From contig NC_134677.1 of NCBI RefSeq assembly GCF_024713945.1, forward strand, positions 3,847,001-3,911,000: 64,000 bases of DNA. Reading direction: 5' to 3'. The DNA comes from Dermatophagoides farinae (taxonomy: Eukaryota; Arthropoda; Arachnida; Sarcoptiformes; Pyroglyphidae). Each line of letters opens with the position of its first letter. Within the stretch, counting starts at the first letter, position 1. The notes beneath the pieces were generated by a model that was given only the letters and a program-made list of their open reading frames with translations, was not told the origin of the DNA and searched no databases. A program made the translations under genes and the position numbers. Shown here one piece after another: positions 36,427 to 54,193 of this stretch.

Positions 36427-39400
36427 ATTATTATCATCATCATTATTATTGTGGCCATTATCATTTTCGCATTGAATAGAATTGTCCAATATATGACATT
36501 ATCATAATGAGGCATTATTCTGTATGTGCGTGTGTTTGTGCACGTATATTATGTAATCTTGTTACGATTCATGGACCATGCATGGATGAATGACAACTAC
36601 TCGCTTACTCAATTCGAAAAATCGATTTTTTTTTCTATTCTGTATAATGTCATCCTGTGTATGTTTTCTGTTTTTCTTTTTCACCAAATGACAAGATCAG
36701 CAGCATCAAATCTATAGTTAATATAATTATAATTTTCAAACATGCAAACCTACATGTGTGTGTGTGTATGACATTTGGTTTGTTTGCCCTAATATTTTGT
36801 ATGTTTGTGTGTGTGTAAGTGACATATCAAAGTCTCAGGTGTGTGTGTGTGTGTGTGTGGTAAATGATATTTCAAGGATATTATGTTAATGGAAAGTTGA
36901 ATATAATCACCATCGTAATCAATGTTGTACACATGTGATTAAATTTGAATAAATCATCTTGATATATAAAATTCTTCTCATATCTATACATACACTGATG
37001 CAATAAGAACAAATAATAAATTCGTGCCTGAAACATCCATCAAACAAATAAATGTTCCTGCATTTTGGCATGCAATTTAAACCAATTTTACTGATGTGAA
37101 TGTAAATGAAAAGTGAACAAAAAAAAAATCTAAGTACAGATTGTAAGAAAAAAAACAAAAAATACAACAGTTTTAGAGGCCTAATGATGATGATGATGAT
37201 GGGTATAATATAAGCCAAAATCCGTTCCATCGAATCATAAAATCATTTGTCTGTACTACATAACAACGACAACAATTGTAAGAGAACAAGAAAAATAACA
37301 ACAAAAACAACAAAAGTTTCAAAACATTGTTTTATCGTTGATCATTGTTTTTTTTTGTCACCCCTCTTTTGGATATATATTCCATTTTTGTAATGTTTTT
37401 TTTTCGTTTCCTTTTCAATTCTTGATATTCGTTTTTTATTCTGGTTTACAATATGCGACAAACATATCAACAAAGAGTGAGAAAAAATAATGTTCCAAAA
37501 AAAAAGTTTGCAATTTTTTTCTCCATTTTTGTTTGGTTAGAAAATTTACAAAAAAAAATCCATTTTTATTGAGAAGCAAAGAGCAGTGAATAAAAAAAAA
37601 CTTGGAAACAGAAAAAAAAATCAAGGACCCTAGGACCTAAGACGAAACAAAACAACAACAAGTCTGGCAGCGACTGCCTGGTGAGAATCATTAACAGCAG
37701 CAATGGAGAGCAGTTTCGGCATAAAAAAAAATAAAAGAAAATTTTTTCGGACCACCAGCCAACCAGTCAGTTTGATTTGATCAATGATAACATGGTAGAA
37801 CATCAATGGAAATTTTTTTTTTAACGAAAACCTAAAAATGCATTTGTTTCATTTTTTGTTCTACATTCTTTTGCGTCCTATTTTTTTCTCATTTTGTTTT
37901 GTTTCTATTGATTCAGATTTCATCAAATGTTGAGTCAGCCGAATTCAGCAGAATCACTCAACAGTGGTGAAAAAAAAATTGCAAAACTTTTCTCTTGAAC
38001 ATTCTTATGGGCAAAATGGTTTTCACACACTCGCATACACATTTACCACAACAAAACGAGTATTGAATTGAAAAAAATTTCCACAAAAAAAAATAAACCA
38101 AAAAAATGGTTTAATGTAGATAAATGGAATGGCAAGAAATTTCGTCGCTCATTCAATGATGTTGTTGGCTAGCTTGATTAAAATGTTTCATTTTCATTCC
38201 AGGCAGAATTTCCTTTACAATTTTTTTTCTGTTCATTTTTTATATTTTCGAATACTAGACTTGACTTTGAAAGCGTCATTTATGGAACAAACAAACATAC
38301 ACGCATACATAGAGATGGAAAAAAAATATATCAGACTTAGGCCAGGAAATTCACAACCATATATATAACCATCTAACCAACTAACCGACCATATGGGAAA
38401 ACTTTGAAACATTCTATTCATTGTAGATATTATTTGTATATATATGTGTATGTGTGGTTGAAACCAGAAACTCGGGCTGTCATTTGTCTGGTCTGTTGTT
38501 TGTTCCAAAGCTTTTGTTCAGTTATTTTTTCTTTCTGTCCAACGGGGTAGAAAAAAACTTTCATCCATCCTTGTTATTTGTTTGTTGTTTACAGTATTTT
38601 TTTTCTCATATGTCCAATAATATACCAGAAGCATCAAATATGAGACACTAAATTGTAAATGTAAGAAAAAACATTTAATTTTGTTTTTTTTTTTCGTTAA
38701 AAATACGTGAAACATGAAGAAAATTCGTATTTATAGAAGAATTCTATTGTGTTTGATGGGTGACAAATTTTGAAAAGCAAAAAAGAAAGAAACTTTATTG
38801 AAAGACGAAAAAATACTATAAGCTAGCAAATATATCGATATCAAATCTTCAAAGTCAAACATAATTCAGAACCTATGATACTATCGTATGTGAAGAATAA
38901 ATTAGATTCGATTAGTTCAAGTTTATCAATAATTTACTTACACACACGAATAAGTAAATGACTATACTTGTGTGTGTGACACTGTGTGTGTAAAAGTGAC
39001 TTTTATGTAATAGAAACTTTTACTAAACTTGATCATCAAATGAGATCATTGAAAGTATATCAAAAGAAACATTGCCATTTAATTATATGACAATTATTAT
39101 TATCATAGATCCAACTAATAATGCTACCGAATCATTATTATTGAAAAAAGATCGAATGATTTTCATTTTATTATTACATACAAGAAAGCATTCGGCTATT
39201 AGTATGTAATCCAAAAGAAAAATAAAAATGCCACTAATGTGAATATCCATGGAAATGAAACTGATTCAAAAAGATTGGATGGATGGATAAATATAGCATC
39301 CTAGCAACTATTACTAAACATATCATAACATTTAATAAAATGGAAAAGCAATGATGAGAGTATATAATATTACGAATAATAATAATAATAATTGATCCAA

Positions 39401-42400
39401 TGGCAATAATTTTGATCCAAAAACATATGTGGTGTGTGGTCTAACTAATGTTTGTTTTTGGAACTATTGAAACACACACACATACACTTGAATGAACAAA
39501 AAACAAATGCAATACCAATTACCTAAAAATGAGAAAAAGGAAAGTTATTCAGAATTTTATGAAGAAAAGATGATTAAGAATCATTGAATGGATTGCTATA
39601 TTGTGTATGTGAGGTACACATTGAGATCATCATCATGTGGATTATTATGAATAAGAATCTAAACGAAAAAGAAAAAAATTCCTTATAATCAATAATCATT
39701 ATCGTTGATTCATTGTTCATCAGTAGTAATAATAATAATAATAATTTGGTTTTTTTGAAAACTCATAACCATAATAATGATGAGCGGATACTGTGTTTTC
39801 GATTTCTATATAGAATTAAGCTTTAGATTAAAGAAAAAACCTAACTAGGAATAAGCGAAAACAAAACTAACAAACCAAACTCAAACAACACACACGAAGA
39901 AGAATAATGCATGTGTAAATTTTTTTTTTTTTTTTTTTGTTTCGCTAGGCTAATTTATATTTATTATCATAATAATAATAATAATAATATTAACATTATG
40001 AAAACGAAAATGAAAATAAAAATTGACTACCTTTTTTCTTTCTGTACATCTAAATCTCCTTGAAAATGAAAATGGTAACCATGTAATATTACAAATAAAA
40101 TAAATGTGTGTCATCTAACAACATCTATAACACAAAAACAATAACAATGAGCTCAGGTATATTGTATTAAAGGTTTAATCCATTTTTTTTCTATGGTTTG
40201 TTTATTATTATTGAAAACCAAAATACCCAAATTTTTTTCTCTCTCTATCATCCTACAATGTAATGGTTTGGCATCTCTTTTAGACATTACAATGTAAATA
40301 CAATTTCAATTGTGTTGATGAACAATAACCAAACAGTAAAAATAGTATGGAATGTCGTGACTATTATCATCATCATCATCATTATTAGTATGCGTTATGT
40401 GTGTGTGTGTGTATGTGTTTGGTATGCGATGCTAATGATCCATTTTAACGATACTTTTTTTTTGGCCATTCACAAAAGTTAAACCAATAACAAAGTGATA
40501 AAAAAAAGAGTTCATCATGATTGAAACCACTTTATTCATTAGCTTTTATGCTAGTGTTATTTTCTATTTAAATGAATTTAAATATTTTAATGTTATTCAA
40601 CAATATAATATAATCGTTTTATGGTTCTAACACACGCACATGTATTAGGCAAAGAAAAAGAGAAGGTATTTTTTTTCTGCTACAGATGGATTTCAACAAT
40701 GAAAACAAAACTCAACTATCGGCCATATGGGACGGCCATTGAAAAAATTCCATCTGCCATTGTACATGTATATGTCAGGTGTTGGTTAGGATTTTTTTTT
40801 TGAATTTTGTCGTTTCTGGTATGACAATCTGGATTTGTTGTTTTCTGGTTTATTAGTTGAGTTGGCGTGGACTTAAAATGCACTGTAAATAAATTATTGT
40901 ACTATGAAAATGTTAAAAATAGAAAAACAAAATTTATGTTGTATGCAATATCTGATTTCATAAACGTAAGCCAACCATCTCGAATGTCAACCATTTGAAA
41001 AAAAATGAAAAATTATTTAAAAACATACACCATTATATATAGATAGATGTAGTCACCAAAATTAAAATACACCATACATAACCTATAGGTGTTTTCAAAC
41101 AAGAATTGCAATCCATTGAATCCGGAAAATTTTCCATCAAACCGATGATGATAGCAGAAATTAAAATACCAGAATTCATGAATATCATTGAATTATTTAG
41201 TAAAAAAAAATCATTCCATTTTTGATCCAAACAAAGTCGACACTTTATTTCATAAATTCAAAAAAAAAAAAATTTTTTTTTGTTTTGTTTGACTGATACA
41301 TGATGATTCAAATAGACATCAGATACAAACATACTAGCACTCACATGCACACACACACACACACGTGCACAAACAGGTATACATTTCATTCAAATATATT
41401 CCATTAAATTGGTTTTTCTCTCCAAAGAAAAAAGTATTATAACTTGTTGTGATTATATAAATGATTTTGGTCTGTTCATTTTTATGTTTTTTTTTTGTTG
41501 TTGTTGTTGTTGTCAAAATTCTCATAGATCTGTATATCAATCATTTAGTAGTCATGTCTCATTTGTTTGTGTATGTATATGCTTTATCCGTTCCGGTTAT
41601 TGATGACACAAAATTTCATTCATTCATTCATGTAAGTTGTTTTGTTGTTGTCATGTGTGTATTTATTGTTAGGTAGGTGTGTGTGTGTGGGGGTGTGTGA
41701 GTGTTTGTTTGTGTTTTAACAACAAATAAATAAAACGGAAAAAATGTGTTTTTTAATAATAATAATAATAATAATAGTTTTTATTTTGTTAAATTAAAGA
41801 AAGAGAAAAAAAAATATGGAAGAGTTTAGATTTGAAAGAAAAAAGGAAAACATAAAATATGATTTTTTTTCTGTTGAAAATAATAACAATATATAATAGT
41901 ATAAATTTGAATTTTGTTTGTAATTCTAATTTTTATGGCCAATATTCATTCATTCTTAATGATGATAATTAAACGTGTATGATGTATGTGTGTGTTTGAA
42001 CTAATTCTTCATTCAATTGTAGAAATGCTTTTTTTCTGTATTTGTTGTAGATGTTTTCTTTAATATTTTGTGATTGAAATCGTGCTGATTGCTGTGGTTT
42101 CATTTTGTTTGTGTGTAAATAGATAATATTTTATAATTTTAGAAAAAAAATCCAGATGATTGATTTGATTTTATGAGAAAATGATAAAGAATAGCGACAA
42201 TAAAAAAAAATTTGATTAATTGTCGGATTTTGATTTCACATGTACACCACACACACGCACACACACACCATCCTATATTATTAAATTGTTGAGCGTTTAC
42301 CGTTTTATTTCCTAAAAATTTTACAAATCCACAGCCATAAAAAAAACGAGATACATTATATTTCTTTTTTTTTCATTCCATTCCATCTATTCAATAATAA

Positions 42401-43848
42401 TTTCATTTTCTTCAAGTTTGTACGATTCAAAAAAAAATCATCATTATGATGTTACTACACACTAAGGAATTGATCATTAAAAGTGAAAAGAAAAAAAAAC
42501 ATCAGAAACACAAACGCAATTAGCTGATATATATATATTGTTACTGGCTGACTGGCCTAAACAAAACAAAAAAACTCAGAGACATTTTGACAAGTGAAAA
42601 TCGAATGATAAAAAATATATGGAACACAACAAATAGAAATTATTATTATTATATATCAATTATCATTAGTTTAGATTTAGGATTGTTTTCATGTTATTTT
42701 TTAATTTTTTGATATTGATATTTTTTTTTTGAATGAATTCTGACCAAATCATGATATTTATATGCTTATAACATGCTGCTTGTTCATAATTATAAATGAT
42801 TTTGGTGCTTGTTTTTTTTTTAAATTTCTGTGGTTGTTGAATGACAAACAGGTATTTTACTTAAGTGCAAATTTAGTTATTTGGATGTAGGTGTGTGTGA
42901 GTGTATGTAGGCATGGCGTGTGTGTAACTGTAAATTGAAAAATGAGTGATTCTTTTATCGAAACCGATGAACAATTGCAATTATGATTGACCACAATTCC
43001 CAGCCGATATATGGTTGTTGAATAGTTTGTTTTTTTTCATTTCATTTGTAACGGAAATGGATGGATGGCACTATTTCGATGATGGAATCGTTCGTTGAAG
43101 ATAAAACGAAAGAATGAATGAAGATAATGGATAGCAAAACTGTGACAAAAAAAACACACAAACACGGTCAGATCGATGTTCCAAATTTATTCGATATGGA
43201 TGATTCCAATCCGGTAACAAATCCACACCCATCAATGAGAATATTCATAATTTACGATGATGATGGAAATACACAGCCATTACCACACTATTCATCATAC
43301 ACATACACACATACAATATCTGTGATTAGTTATCAATAATCATAATCTTAAATATTAAATTCAAATTTTTCTTTTTCTTTTGTTGCAATCAAATTGACAG
43401 AAAAAAATGAAAGAGAAAGAGAAACAAAATTTGTGAGAAAAAAAAGAATGATTCACATGAAAAAACCAATCAATTCCAATAATAATTTAAAGATTATTCA
43501 TGGATAGGTGTAATTGTTTTTGAGTGTATGTGTGTGAAAAAATTTACAGTAAAACACAAGTGAGAGCGAGAGAGAGAAACGCAAGAAAACGTAATAAAGA
43601 AACGAAATTGAAAAAAATCAAACAGTTTGTTGTCGTTGTTGTCAAGATGATAAAAACAATCAGGAAAAATTTAATGTTTTCGATGTAAGTGTGAATAGGT
43701 TCCTTGTTTGTTTGTTTGTAATGTATGTGTGTGTGTAGTTGATAGTTCGAAGTTTGTAATTTTTTTTTGCTTGTTTTTAATCAATGAGACGAGACGCGGA
43801 GAGCAAAAGAAATAAGGAATATATTTAACAAAATACTATGGATAATTT
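35359..43848. other. Non-coding region between convergent EAPP and calmodulin genes
   Basis: About 8.5 kb with no supported gene. It must include the EAPP 3' UTR and the calmodulin 3' UTR, which is often long. It is rich in simple repeats: (AG)18 at 36385-36420, GT repeats near 36756-36770 and 36840-36859, ATT/AAT runs near 39726-39744, 39968-39988 and 41756-41776, and CA near 41347-41363. All ORFs are short and low in complexity. No RNA gene recognised. Confidence 0.5.
36385..36420. repeat. (AG)18 microsatellite
   Basis: Uninterrupted AG dinucleotide run in the EAPP-calmodulin intergenic region. Confidence 0.95.
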
Positions 43849-46517
<2,669 letters not shown>

Positions 46518-48674
46518 ATTTTTTATGTTTAGTATATGTTGAAATGAGATTTATTGAAAAATGTGGAAATGATCAGGTGAAATGAAACTAAATAAAAAAC
46601 AAAAACACAGCCAAATGAATGTGTTGAAAAGAGAATGTATTATCGATTGGTATGATTTGAGATTTTGATATAATTGACTTTTACAATAATGAAAAAATGA
46701 CGAGTTTGATTAGATTTTTTTTTGTCAAACTTGAATGGATGGACGTGTTTGCCGATCGAATGTTGTGTGTGTGATGTTATAAATGAATCTAAAATATTGA
46801 GATTGGTGGTTGAATAAATCGCTGAGACTTTATGTGTAAATGAGTATGTAATACGATAATGTAGCTTTATATTGGCATGAATGGCGTTGACTTTCAAACA
46901 AGAAAAAAAAATTATTTTTTTGCCTGCAAAACAACACTGTTCTTGATTTTGATGTTGAATTTGAACAATGGAAACACACAAAGTTCAAAGTGGTCAAGTC
47001 CGAGTTCTGGTATGAAATATACACTAAAAACAAGAGTTTAAAATTCGAAAAAAATGTTTCACACAAACGATGATGAATGGTTCAATCGAAAAAGGATTTG
47101 TTATGATGAAGACAATTACTTTTTCGTTTCTAATTCTTTTTCTGATTAGAAATATATGCTGAGATGTTTTTTTGGGTGATATTTGATGAAAATTATTTTT
47201 TTTCTATATTTCAAGTTGGAAAAAATGTGGTTGCTGTTATCGTGGATGAACAAGAAAAAGGAGTGAAAGTGAGAGAGCAAAGAGGAAAAAATGGCTTGAA
47301 ATCGAATGAAACGAGCAATAATACAAAAACACCAATCAAAAGAGAGACGGAGAGAAATAGAAAGCAAACGACAAGATATTGAGCGAACCAATGAGACTCT
47401 CACAATGCAAACATAAAATACTAATGAAATGAACTGAAGGTAGCCAGAAATATGAAACGAACAAAAAAAATCAAACGAATATTGTGTGCAGGAGAATACA
47501 CGGCACCCACAACATAATGGCGGCTACTACTCCCTACGGTTTATTGGTTTGGTCACAATTTTTTTTCAATACAAATAAGAAACCAGTTTTTCTCTCGCTA
47601 CTATTTCAAAGTACTACGGTTATGTGATAACATTTTTATTGACTGCTATGAAAAAACATAAAAAAAGCATATTCAATTGTGACAGTAGTAGTATAGTAAT
47701 TTTATGTTTCTGCCGAAAGTTCGTTAATTTTCCTGATTGTAAAATTGAGAATGCGTAAAAAGCTTATGCCGAAAAAAAACGGTTGGACAATTTTGGTTTA
47801 AGTGGAAGTAGTATACATTATAGTTACAACCACTTCCTCGATGACTCAACCATGTAATTGTGAACATACACACACATGCGTATATTGATCATAGGAAGCC
47901 ATAAAGGCGGTATAGGAAATGAGGAAAATTTCCCCTTTTTTTGTTGTTGTTGTGTCATCATCATTCCGTCGGCAATCGATTCCAATGGAAATCGAATGTC
48001 GTCCTTCGAAAATATATGTGTGTGCATGTGCATTGTCTATGTGGATCTCAAAATCCATGTATCCATAGATTTCATTGGATACCGATACCGTTATATTGTA
48101 ATTGTGACCATTAGCCATAACTGTATATAGAATGAAATAGTGGTTGTTTTAGAAGGAATATATCGATTATGATCAAGTTATACACAACAAAGGTGAATTA
48201 TATAATTCATATGTATTTTGTAGAATCATGAAAAGTGAAACATTTGTATATATAGAATCCCAAAAAAAACGAAGATACTTGAAGTAGGTGTGTGTGTGTA
48301 GCTAATAGCCATTGTTTTTCTAGAGTTTTTTCTTCGTTCTTGACTTTGCGAATGTCCAAAAAAGACTCTGGTGGTTGGGGATGTATTTATGTATGTATGA
48401 GATAAATCCAAAAAAAATAACTATACCACGAATTTGAAATTCGTGAATCAAACACTCTATATGTGGCTGTGGTCGAAGAAATATCGTTTTTTTTTGGATT
48501 GGAGTTCCGTTTTGGATCATCACGAGGAATGAGAGAGCGAGATCACACTCAAGAACATGCGCCTTATCTGATTGGTATATATGTTGGACTACATATTTTC
48601 AAAATTATTATGATGTTGTGATGATCAACCATCAACATCATGACTGTCATTGTAATATTAGTTGATATTCAAAA

Positions 48675-48694
48675 TCTATATATATAAAAAAAAT
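48675..48694 (+). repeat. Helitron 5'-end-like motif, copy 1
   Basis: TCTATATATATAAAAAAAAT resembles the TCTATATATATAAAAATG start seen in many Helitrons and is preceded by A, as expected for insertion between A and T. An identical 20-mer occurs at 53565. No 3' end was identified, so the call is tentative. Confidence 0.25.
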
Positions 48695-51600
48695 GTGCCC
48701 AAATAACCGGCATTTCTCTTCCTCACTCACTTACTCTTTGATGGATCCGTCCGGTAACTAAAAGATGGATGACATTGTGAAACAAAATTTTTTTTTCTGA
48801 GAGTGGGTGATAGAGGAAGAGAGAGAGATTACAATTATCCAACTCTTAAATCCGATTGTCTTGAAAAAAAAATTAAAATTAAAAGAATTGTTTTATAGTC
48901 CGAATAATAAACCTAATCATCATTAAAATGTAGTTTTTGTTATCAATTTGTCAATCATTATCATTTTTGGTTTTTTCAATAGCAGCATAGTTAGCAGTTT
49001 TATTACTGTATTTTCATTCATTCAAATTCTATTGAAAGTTTTCCAAAAGTTTGTTTTCTAACAACAACAACAACCATTATTGGTATGATATAAAAATTGT
49101 TATATGAAGAGAATTATTTCAAGGAGAATCAATGGGGCTTCTGTTGTATAAGTAGTGCTAGCTAGTGTCATTGGTGTCATTATGATCCAAGTTGTCGCAT
49201 TAATGTTTCAGGGAGCCCATTAGATATGGAGTAATATATGTAGTGTTGAACCAAATTTTCGAATATTTTAACCGTCTCGTACGCAATGCACGTATTCTCT
49301 TATGATTCCTATCTATATTTGTGTGCAAGCCCTCAAATGGTATAGTGGCCACGCACACATAGATGCAATAATGTTCAAAAAAAAAAAAAAAATTTTACTG
49401 GCTGTTCCATTGTCAGAAAAAAATGACAATAAAATAAATGAGTATCGTAAGATTGTTTTGTATATAAAATAAATATAGAAAGATGGTAGGGCCTAAAGTT
49501 TGATCAACTTTTTTTTTTGGCTTTGTTTTTTCCCAATGATCTAGTTCCTGGCTTCTAATTATATAGAAAGCACAGATTCTCTGAGACCTTGGTTCGGAAA
49601 AAAATGGTCCTGAAATTTTTTTTTAGTCGGATAGAAAATTTCGATTTGAAAAAAAATCATAATCATTTTCTAATCTTCCCTTGTAAAAAAAATGAATTGA
49701 CAGATCGATAAATAGTAGTGATCAATTAGTTTTTTTTTCATTGATGACAAAACAACACAAATGGTTTTGTTTTTTCAAATAACTCGATTTTCATCTGTCC
49801 AAGAGAAACCGTACTCAATGGGAAACGGAATTTGTTCCTTGAACAAACTACGCAGTTTTTCACCAATGACTGTTTATTCTGACATATGCACCTGCAATGC
49901 GTCATATGGATAAAAAACGACTACTCTATAGAATTGCAAAAAAAGGTGGACACCATATAGTTTGATATCATACACACAAACACACCAACAAACATGGAAA
50001 AAGGCACCTTTGCCTATGGTCTGGTTTGGTTTCGGTTTTTTTTCTTTCCCTGATTATCATTCAACCATTATATAAATGGGATACATAAACAGAAACATTA
50101 TTTGTATGGCTATCACCTTGTTGTTCTAGCTTTGGATCGAGAAAACTCTCGAAACAAATAGGTTCGAATAACTGGTGAATGGTTGAATGATTTCACCATC
50201 ATTTGTTCGGATATAAATGTGTTTGTATGTGAGTGCGATTGCGATAAAATTTTTTTTAGGGACATACACTAAAAAGAATGAAGATGAAATGAAAGAATGA
50301 AAAATTGGTATATATGGCATGCATTGATTTAACATTTTCAACTAATGATGATGAATGTTTGATTATCAATGAAAATCTTGTATCAATTGATTCTAGTTAA
50401 AGAGAAGTAATCAATGGATAGTTTTTTTTCTAATGAATTTCACGATTCTTCCATCTTCAACACACATTCACTACATACAATTCTTTTTATTTATTAATAA
50501 CGCCTATTTTTTAGTTTATTGTTACTATTCAACTGCTTTTCGATATTCAAATAACTCATTGAAACCAACGTTTGACTAGATTTTATTTTCTATTCAATGA
50601 ATTTCCATAATAATAATAATAGAGTTTGAGGTGTGGTAAACAACAACTATGAAAAGAAGAATCAGATTATTTCCAATCGATATCGCCGTGTTTCCGACTC
50701 GATATTCCAATTTTTTTTTCATTCATTTTTTTTCTTCATATACAAATAAATGCATTTACAAATACTTGATTTTCATGCATAGGCAATATAATCACTATCA
50801 TCATCATCATCATCATTTTTTTTGTTATTAATTTGTAACATTATATCTTTAATCTCTAATTCTTATTTATATTTTTTTTCTCTTATAAAATTCATTGATT
50901 GAGTAAATTGATTGATTCGAATAGTTTACAAAAAAAAATGAAAAAAAAATCATAAATAATAATGATATGGCTGATCAAACATGGCAAGGAGGTCATTGTA
51001 ATTGAAAACTTGAAATGACATTGTGTTTTTCATCATTGTATTGCCATTTGTAATTGATATGACCATATGTTGTATCAAATCACAATAATCACTGTATAAT
51101 TGTCATCATCATTTGAATTTATTTCTCATCTTAATTATATATAATATATAACAATGATGATTATAATGATGACGGTGATGACAAGTATAATATAATAATA
51201 ATTATTTTATTAGCCTATATTGTCTCTTATAAGTACATGTCACGAAAAAGTTTTTACAATTCAATGAATAGAAATTATTATTCAATAGGAATCAATTCGT
51301 CATCATTCGTTCCATTCAATTAGAAAATGACAGTGGTTGGTGTTGGAATCAATTTACCAATGAATGACAAATAGGAAAAAAAGATATCTTTGGTATTGTT
51401 CTTTACAATTCTTTTTTTTTGTTGCTATTTAGTCTATTGATGGTGATGATGATGACGATGATGATGTCACACCAAATCAAATATAGATTCAATTTGAGTC
51501 GCTTGATTAACACCTTAACAACACACACACTCACACACAAACTGTTTTTGTTACTTATAGACACAATCACTAGTCAGTCAATTTACATTTCACATTCCAA

Positions 51601-52901
51601 ATGGATTTGTTCTGGTAATAATTTACCGTTGCAGAAAAAAAAACATTAATTATTTGGTTGATTAAATTTTTTTATTTTTACCAATTTCATGATACAATCT
51701 GATTGCAATGATCATCGTCATCATCATCATCATTTAATCAGAATAAGAACAGTTACGTTTTGTTTCATTTTGATTTATAATTTTATTATCATCATTTTAT
51801 ATGATATTTGATATGAATAATGAATGTAATCGCTTAAATTATTGCAGTTATTGGATTTATTTTTTGACATTCCACTATTTTCGCCATAGTATATGTGCAT
51901 TGATTTTTATTAGTTTTGTGATTATGATGATGATGATGATGACGATAATGATTTATTTGAACTTTGAACACAATTAATCATAAATCTTGATTTTGATTTA
52001 TTCCAGATATATATCTATCTATTTTTTTATATGTTATCGATTTCATTTGATTGATTTTTAATTATAAATGAATTTTTATTTATTGTCAAGACAAACACAG
52101 ACAGATAAACGGTTCTGTGATTAATGTTTATGGGAGGGGTAGGGATTTTTTTTGTTATAGTATCCATTATACAAATTCAATTGATAAATTATAAGAAAAA
52201 TAAATTTTTAAATCATCAAAAATATCAAAACATTATGAATGATTAACTGTATAACCAAACGAATGACGTATGCGAAAAACAAAACTTAAAAGTTCTCTAA
52301 TTTAAAATAATTGTGCAGTTTAACAGTGTAGTTTAGTGCAACAAATTAACAAACAACCCCATTATGGAAATAATTTTTCATTTTCAATGTAATTTTACCA
52401 ATGTTATGATTGTTGTTGTTTTTGTTGCCAAATATTTATTATTGAATATTTTTTTTTCAATTTTTATTCGTAATTTTAAAGTTTTGATTTATCTCGTAAA
52501 TGGATTCAAGTACATCAAAATTAATCTTCAGAAAAGAAAAAATAAAAGATCTGAACTGAATGTTCGTAAATCTTGGTTGAAATTGCAAATGCTCACAGTA
52601 ATATACATATATAACATGAAATTCTGATATTTATTGCATCGATGGTAAGAAACTAGATCTTAGAATCTATCTTTGGAAAAAAAAGTTACGTTGTAATAAA
52701 TTACAGATGATCAAGTGCAAAAATCATTTTTAAAAAATCAAATCAAAAAAAACCACAAAATTTAATCTTTTAAATAACAATTTTTCCAATATGAAGAATT
52801 TTCAAAACAAAAATGATAATTTGATTTACTTTTGAATGAAAATATTCAATATAATAAATATGATGATTACATGGTCATTGGTCTGATTGGTGAGATTCAT
52901 T

Positions 52902-52936
52902 TTTTTTCTATTTCTTTGTTAAAGAAATAGAAAAAA
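52902..52936. repeat. Perfect inverted repeat, 16-bp arms, 3-nt loop
   Basis: Left arm TTTTTTCTATTTCTTT, loop GTT, right arm its exact complement. It could form a hairpin in DNA or RNA; no function assigned. Confidence 0.8.
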
Positions 52937-53564
52937 CATTGTTCATTCGATAATTTTAGCATTGTCAGCATTCATTCCATTTTAATTTTGTCTCCCAAAT
53001 ATACATACAAACACAATCATAATAATCATTTGAATAATTTGTCTATTCATTTATTCATTTTTATGTATGTGTGTGAGTGAGTGGTTGAATCTAATTTTTA
53101 TTGTATTCTGGGTTAATTTTGGAATCAACATTCACCCACATTTATATATGGTGAATACCACTACAAAAAAAAAAATAATTTGTTCGATCCAAAGGACTCT
53201 TTTGTTATTGTGTAGAAAAAATGGAAATTATTTCGGAAAAGCAAATATTATCAATATATTCTTGCTGATGAAATCATTTGGTTATTTTTTTTCGAGGAAA
53301 AATTTATCTCATTATTTGAAGTGTAATCATGGAACCGGATTACAAAATATAATTCCAATTGGTTAGAGCATCATCAATGTGTTTTAACAAATCTAATCAG
53401 CTAAAAAAAAAAATTTTTTTTTTCTTGTTTTTTCTAAGAATTCGTTAAATATAATACAATATATTATTTTCTGTTATATAGAGTGTATCATTTTTATGTT
53501 GATAATAATAATAATAATATCCTGCCACAATAATCATGTTTTTGAACTATGGATGAATTGTAAT

Positions 53565-53584
53565 TCTATATATATAAAAAAAAT
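53565..53584 (+). repeat. Helitron 5'-end-like motif, copy 2
   Basis: Same 20-mer as at 48675, followed by TGTCTCTCGG, which also resembles the TGTCTGTC that often follows in Helitrons. About 115 bp downstream is GTGCGCGAATTAGT, a weak candidate for a decayed 3' end. Tentative. Confidence 0.3.
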
Positions 53585-53703
53585 TGTCTCTCGGAAATTT
53601 GGCATTGAATTTCGGATCCCTTTATTATCATTATCCATTTTGATGATATTAGCCATGTTTTTCTATACAAACAAAAAGGATTGTGCGCGAATTAGTTGAA
53701 TTC

Positions 53704-53783
53704 ATTTTTTTTTTATTGTTAAAAAAAAATTTTCAAACAAAATGTCCATCTTTTTTTTTTTATTGTTAAAAAAAATGTCCATC
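53704..53783. repeat. Tandem duplication of a T-run/ATTGTTAAAAAAA/ATGTCCATC unit
   Basis: Two adjacent copies of a segment containing a T run, ATTGTTAAAAAAA and AATGTCCATC; the first has an extra AATTTTCAAACA insert. Simple local duplication. Confidence 0.65.
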
Positions 53784-54193
53784 TGTAGGTTGTTAAATGT
53801 GGCTATTTTTAATTTGTATAAAAAATTCTCTCATTCATAGTAATGTGATGCGACAATTGAATGCGATTTATATTTTGTTTCTTATCAATCGGATGTTCAT
53901 GCCGGCATATATTGTATTGTTTTCAAGATTAGAACACTGACTGTAGACATTGTCAAAAAAAAAAAATTGTATTTTGAATTTCCGTCATGTAGCTCAAATA
54001 TTATGTCAAGTGACTGCCATCTATTTGTAAAGATAAAAAATGATTTGAAGAATTGACGATTTTTGTCCAACTAGAAAATCATTGAATCAATATATTAATA
54101 ATACATATGAAGAAAAATAATTTTTTTTTATTGAGTTCAATTAGTTATATTAACCAAGATCAACGGTCCATTTAAATCAAATATACTTTTGTT

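Noticed and set aside
39040-39062. TGAGATCATTGAAAGTATAT, similar to the start of bantam microRNA
   Set aside because: Only the first ten bases agree, and I could not find a flanking hairpin.
41033-41230. Minus-strand ORF with two hydrophobic segments (ending in VWCILILVTTSIYI)
   Set aside because: Looks slightly protein-like, but no supporting splice sites or family match; AT-rich DNA often gives hydrophobic ORFs. Kept only as a note.
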